A stretch of DNA of 64,000 nucleotides from Capilliphycus salinus (GTDB lineage: Bacteria > Cyanobacteriota > Cyanobacteriia > Cyanobacteriales > Microcoleaceae). The position numbers and the translations under genes were made by a program. A model generated the notes under the pieces. It was not told where the DNA came from and searched no databases. It saw nothing but the letters and a program-made list of their open reading frames with translations. This document shows, piece after piece, positions 61,095 to 64,000 of this stretch (position 1 is the first letter of the stretch; every line of letters begins with the position of its first letter). The stretch covers positions 5,394,001 through 5,458,000 of the forward strand of contig NZ_CP178543.1 in assembly GCF_047276495.1 (NCBI RefSeq), given 5' to 3'.

Positions 61095-62612
61095 ATGGTA
61101 TCAATCAGACCCGACGAAATTAGCAGCATCATTCAACAGCAGATTCAACAGTACGACCAAGATGTAAAAGTCTCCAACGTCGGAACAGTTCTGCAAGTAG
61201 GGGATGGTATTGCTCGCATCTATGGCTTGGATAAAGTCATGGCTTCCGAACTGCTAGAGTTCCAAGATGGTACAATCGGTATCGCCCTGAACCTCGAAGA
61301 AGATAACGTGGGTGCGGTATTGATGGGAGAAGGCCGTGGAATTGAAGAAGGGTCTTCTGTTACGGCGACCGGCAGAATTGCTCAAATTCCCGTTGGTGAT
61401 GCAATGCTGGGCCGAATTGTAGACGCTTTGGCTCGTCCCATCGATGGCAAAGGCGACATCCAAACTACCGAAAGCCGTCTGCTGGAATCCCCCGCCCCCG
61501 GTATTGTTGACCGTCGCTCCGTGTGCGAACCGATGCAAACCGGAATTACCGCCATTGATTCGATGATTCCCATCGGTAGAGGTCAGCGGGAACTGATTAT
61601 TGGCGACCGACAAACGGGTAAAACCGCGATCGCCATCGACACGATTATTAACCAAAAAGGCGAAGACGTGATCTGCGTCTACGTGGCGATCGGTCAAAAA
61701 GCTTCTACCGTTGCTCAGGTCGCCGGAACCCTGGCAGATAAAGGCGCGATGGACTACACCGTGATTGTCGCCGCCAACGCCAGCGACCCCGCCACCCTGC
61801 AATACTTGGCACCCTACGCCGGAGCCGCGATCGCCGAATACTTCATGTACAAGGGTAAGGCGACCCTGGTTATTTACGATGACTTGTCTAAGCAAGCCCA
61901 AGCCTACCGTCAAATGTCGCTGCTGCTGCGTCGTCCTCCCGGTCGGGAAGCGTATCCCGGAGATGTATTCTACCTCCACTCCCGTCTGTTAGAACGGGCG
62001 GCGAAATTAAACGACGAACTCGGTGGCGGAAGTATGACAGCCCTGCCGATCATTGAAACCCAAGCGGGTGACGTTTCGGCTTACATCCCCACGAACGTAA
62101 TTTCGATTACCGACGGTCAGATCTTCTTATCGGCCGACTTGTTTAACTCCGGTTTGCGTCCGGCGGTGAATGCGGGGATTTCGGTATCCCGTGTGGGTTC
62201 TGCCGCTCAAACCAAAGCAATTAAAAAGGTTGCGGGTAAAGTTAAGCTAGAGTTGGCTCAGTTTGCTGAGTTGGCGGCATTTTCTCAGTTTGCTTCTGAC
62301 TTGGATGAATCCACCCGGAAACAGTTGGCTCGCGGTCAACGCTTGCGGGAACTCCTCAAACAGCCCCAAAACTCGCCTCTGCAATTGTTTGAACAGGTGG
62401 CAATTATTTACACCGGTATTAACGGTTATCTTGATGATATTCCCGTTGACAAAGTGGTTCCTTTTGCGGCTGGACTGCGGGATTACCTGAAGAATAGCAA
62501 GCCCAAGTATGGCGAAATCATCCAGGGCGAAAAAGTCTTAACAGACGAAGCAGAAAATCTCCTCAAAGAAGGTATTAGCGAATTTAAGCAAACCTTCCTC
62601 GTTTCTGCCTAG
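61095..62612 (+). CDS. atpA: ATP synthase F1 subunit alpha
   Basis: Alpha forms the non-catalytic nucleotide sites of the F1 hexamer. The P-loop is GDRQTGKT (170-177). The ATP synthase alpha/beta signature is PAVNAGISVSRVGS, and REAYPGDVFYLHSRLLERAAKL is conserved. The length of 505 residues is normal. The gap of 121 bases from the delta gene is longer than the others in the operon because of the heptamer repeat. Confidence 0.98.
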   Translation: MVSIRPDEISSIIQQQIQQYDQDVKVSNVGTVLQVGDGIARIYGLDKVMASELLEFQDGTIGIALNLEEDNVGAVLMGEGRGIEEGSSVTATGRIAQIPVGDAMLGRIVDALARPIDGKGDIQTTESRLLESPAPGIVDRRSVCEPMQTGITAIDSMIPIGRGQRELIIGDRQTGKTAIAIDTIINQKGEDVICVYVAIGQKASTVAQVAGTLADKGAMDYTVIVAANASDPATLQYLAPYAGAAIAEYFMYKGKATLVIYDDLSKQAQAYRQMSLLLRRPPGREAYPGDVFYLHSRLLERAAKLNDELGGGSMTALPIIETQAGDVSAYIPTNVISITDGQIFLSADLFNSGLRPAVNAGISVSRVGSAAQTKAIKKVAGKVKLELAQFAELAAFSQFASDLDESTRKQLARGQRLRELLKQPQNSPLQLFEQVAIIYTGINGYLDDIPVDKVVPFAAGLRDYLKNSKPKYGEIIQGEKVLTDEAENLLKEGISEFKQTFLVSA

Positions 62613-62700
62613 TTAGGTAGTGTGACCAGTGAGAAATCGGGCGTTTAGCTGTGATTAAATCTCATTGGTCACTGTTAACAAGTAACTGATCACTGACCCT

Positions 62701-63651
62701 ATGTCAAACTTAAAAGCGATTCGCGATCGTATTGCTTCAGTCAAAAATACAAAAAAAATTACCGAGGCAATGCGTTTAGTTGCCTCTGCTAAAGTTCGTC
62801 GCGCTCAAGAACAAGTTTTAGCAACCCGTCCTTTTGCTGATAGATTAGCTGGCATTTTATATGCTTTGCAATCCCGTCTACAATTTGAGAATATTGATTC
62901 TCCTCTTTTAGAGCAACGGGAAGTTAAAAAAGTGGGATTGCTGGTCATTTCCGGTAATCGTGGCTTGTGCGGCACCTACAACAGCAATATTATCAAACGC
63001 GCCGAAACTCGCGCCAAAGAACTAACCGCCGAAGGGATTGATTATACTTTTATCCTGGTTGGACGGAAAGCGATTCAGTATTTTCAACGCCGGGATGTAC
63101 CCATTCAAAGAACGGCTGAAAACCCGGAAAAAACCCCTCCCGGCGATAAAGTTGCTGAGGCGGCCGACGAAGTTCTTTCCTTATTTTTATCGGGAGAAGT
63201 TGATCGGGTAGAATTAATTTACACGAAATTTGTTTCGCTGATTAGTTCAAAACCGGTTGTTCAAACCCTGCTTCCTCTCAATCTTCAAGGGTTGGAAGTT
63301 CGAGATGATGAAGTCTTCCGACTGACCACAAGCGGCGGTCAACTGGATGTCACTCGGGAAAAAGTAGCGGTCACGCCGACAATTATACCCCGTGATATGA
63401 TTTTTGAACAAGATCCGGTGCAAATTCTGGATGCTTTGTTACCGCTTTATTTAACCAACCAACTGTTACGGGCGTGGCAAGAATCAACTGCTAGCGAGTT
63501 GGCCGCCCGGATGACGGCGATGAGTAACGCCAGTGAGAATGCTGGAGAGTTGATGAAAAGCTTGACGTTATCTTACAACAAAGCTCGACAAGCTGCAATT
63601 ACTCAGGAACTCTTAGAAGTTGTTGGTGGTGCCGAAGCACTCAGCGGTTAA
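62701..63651 (+). CDS. atpC: ATP synthase F1 subunit gamma
   Basis: Gamma is the central rotor shaft. It starts MSNLKAIRDRIASVKNTKKITEAMRLVASAKVRRAQ and ends with the conserved ASENAGELMKSLTLSYNKARQAAITQELLEVVGGAEAL. At 316 residues it has the cyanobacterial-type insertion in the middle (about 195-235) but not the regulatory cysteine pair of plant chloroplast gamma. The E. coli-style name is atpG. The 88-base gap before it contains remnants of the same heptamer repeats (GGTCACTG, AACTGATCACTGA). The beta and epsilon genes are usually a separate operon in cyanobacteria and are not in the window. Confidence 0.97.
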   Translation: MSNLKAIRDRIASVKNTKKITEAMRLVASAKVRRAQEQVLATRPFADRLAGILYALQSRLQFENIDSPLLEQREVKKVGLLVISGNRGLCGTYNSNIIKRAETRAKELTAEGIDYTFILVGRKAIQYFQRRDVPIQRTAENPEKTPPGDKVAEAADEVLSLFLSGEVDRVELIYTKFVSLISSKPVVQTLLPLNLQGLEVRDDEVFRLTTSGGQLDVTREKVAVTPTIIPRDMIFEQDPVQILDALLPLYLTNQLLRAWQESTASELAARMTAMSNASENAGELMKSLTLSYNKARQAAITQELLEVVGGAEALSG

Positions 63652-63686
63652 ACGACATCTACCAACAATTTGCGATACACCATCGG

Positions 63687-63714
63687 GGTTGTGATTTTCA
63701 CAGCCCTTTTTTTA
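63687..63714 (+). terminator. Rho-independent terminator of the atp operon
   Basis: GGGTTGTGA (63687-63695), loop TTT, then TCACAGCCC (63699-63707) form a 9-bp stem with one G-U pair, followed directly by TTTTTTT. It lies 35 bases after the gamma stop codon and marks the end of the operon. Confidence 0.9.
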
Positions 63715-63797
63715 TTGAATTACCCGCCTCTAGATTCAAATTATATCAATCAATGATATCATCAACTTAAAAATTGATGCGCTGTAACCAAAATTTT

Positions 63798-64000
63798 ATG
63801 CTGATTTTTTTTATTCATGGCGTTGCAGAACGAAATTCTCAATATGCGAATAACTTACAAAATTTGCTACAAAAACAATTTCGTCAACGTCAAGAAAAAC
63901 TTCCCCTATTTTACTCTAGTTTTTGGGGAAATGTTTATCGAGAATTAGAAAATATCTGGAATAAGATTGATAATTCACAAAATCCCCTCAAACATCAAGA
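63798..64000 (+). CDS. Start of an unidentified protein, possibly hydrolase-like (3' end outside window)
   Basis: An ATG at 63798 opens a frame that runs to the end of the window, giving 67 residues beginning MLIFFIHGVAERNSQYANNL. The FIHGVAERN start, a hydrophobic strand followed by HG, resembles the oxyanion-region HG of alpha/beta hydrolases, but no catalytic triad is visible in this fragment. The base use is AT-rich compared with the atp genes. The family is not identified. Confidence 0.5.
   Translation, partial: MLIFFIHGVAERNSQYANNLQNLLQKQFRQRQEKLPLFYSSFWGNVYRELENIWNKIDNSQNPLKHQ

Overview
The window is chromosomal DNA from a cyanobacterium. Direct signs are a cyanobacterial-type atp operon (I-a-c-b'-b-delta-alpha-gamma), the catalytic subunit of ferredoxin-thioredoxin reductase, a CrtR-type beta-carotene hydroxylase, a kinase-GUN4 fusion, a COP23 protein, DUF1825 and DUF1995 proteins, and recurring HIP1 octamers (GCGATCGC). 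Intergenic heptamer repeats, many multidomain sensory proteins, a CnfR/PatB-like regulator and a giant Calx-beta/RTX protein suggest a filamentous, probably non-heterocystous (Oscillatoriales-like) organism. That lineage call is inference. I recognised no transposase, phage, tRNA, rRNA or CRISPR array.

Layout. 0-7 kb: end of a DUF58 gene, ftrC, a DUF309 gene, a Ser/Thr kinase-GUN4 fusion, ddl and a TPR-STAND ATPase, all on +. 7-10.8 kb: a SWIM-like protein (-), then leuC, a methyltransferase and leuD (+). 10.9-12.8 kb: a MITE-like repeat and a CnfR/PatB-like regulator (-). 13.6-18 kb: a signalling operon (+) of hybrid kinase, response regulator and REC-GAF-PAS-cyclase. 18.1-20.7 kb: an ABC-2 permease and a Tat-exported amine oxidase (-). 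20.8-21.9 kb: the second MITE-like copy and a repeat/PPC protein (+). 21.9-30.9 kb: a second signalling operon (-) of a 1666-residue hybrid kinase, a REC-GGDEF-EAL protein and a CHASE3-PAS-GAF-GGDEF cyclase. 31.7-34.6 kb: pyruvate kinase and COP23 (-). 34.7-42.7 kb: crtR, lepB, DUF1825, lepA, UDP-xylose synthase, UDP-glucose dehydrogenase and an FkbM methyltransferase (+). 42.8-48 kb: the giant RTX protein (-). 48.3-51.6 kb: a phosphatase, DUF1995, a cysteine desulfurase and a zinc-finger/RelE-like protein (-). 52-57.3 kb: a phospholipase-D/ComEA fusion, an ICMT-like protein, Uma2, UPF0175 (-) and proS. 57.6-63.7 kb: the atp operon with a clear terminator, then the start of an unidentified gene.

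How the genes work together. leuC and leuD encode the two halves of isopropylmalate isomerase and flank a methyltransferase. The UDP-glucose dehydrogenase and UDP-xylose synthase genes form the UDP-glucose to UDP-glucuronate to UDP-xylose route and sit beside an FkbM enzyme, which suggests extracellular polysaccharide synthesis. The two signalling operons carry one class III nucleotide cyclase, two GGDEF domains and one EAL domain, so cAMP-type and c-di-GMP signalling genes lie within 18 kb of each other.

The most striking observation is in the REC-GGDEF-EAL gene. The codon for the catalytic glutamate of the GGDEF motif is TAA, and the frame continues cleanly into an intact EAL domain. Other notable points are a heptanucleotide tract inside the RTX gene that could act as a frameshift switch, a two-copy MITE-like element, a CnfR-like regulator with no nif genes in view, and unusual fusions (PLD with an EF-hand and ComEA-type HhH; TPR with a C-terminal STAND domain; a zinc knuckle with a RelE-like fold). 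All functional calls come from reading motifs by eye; no database search was run.
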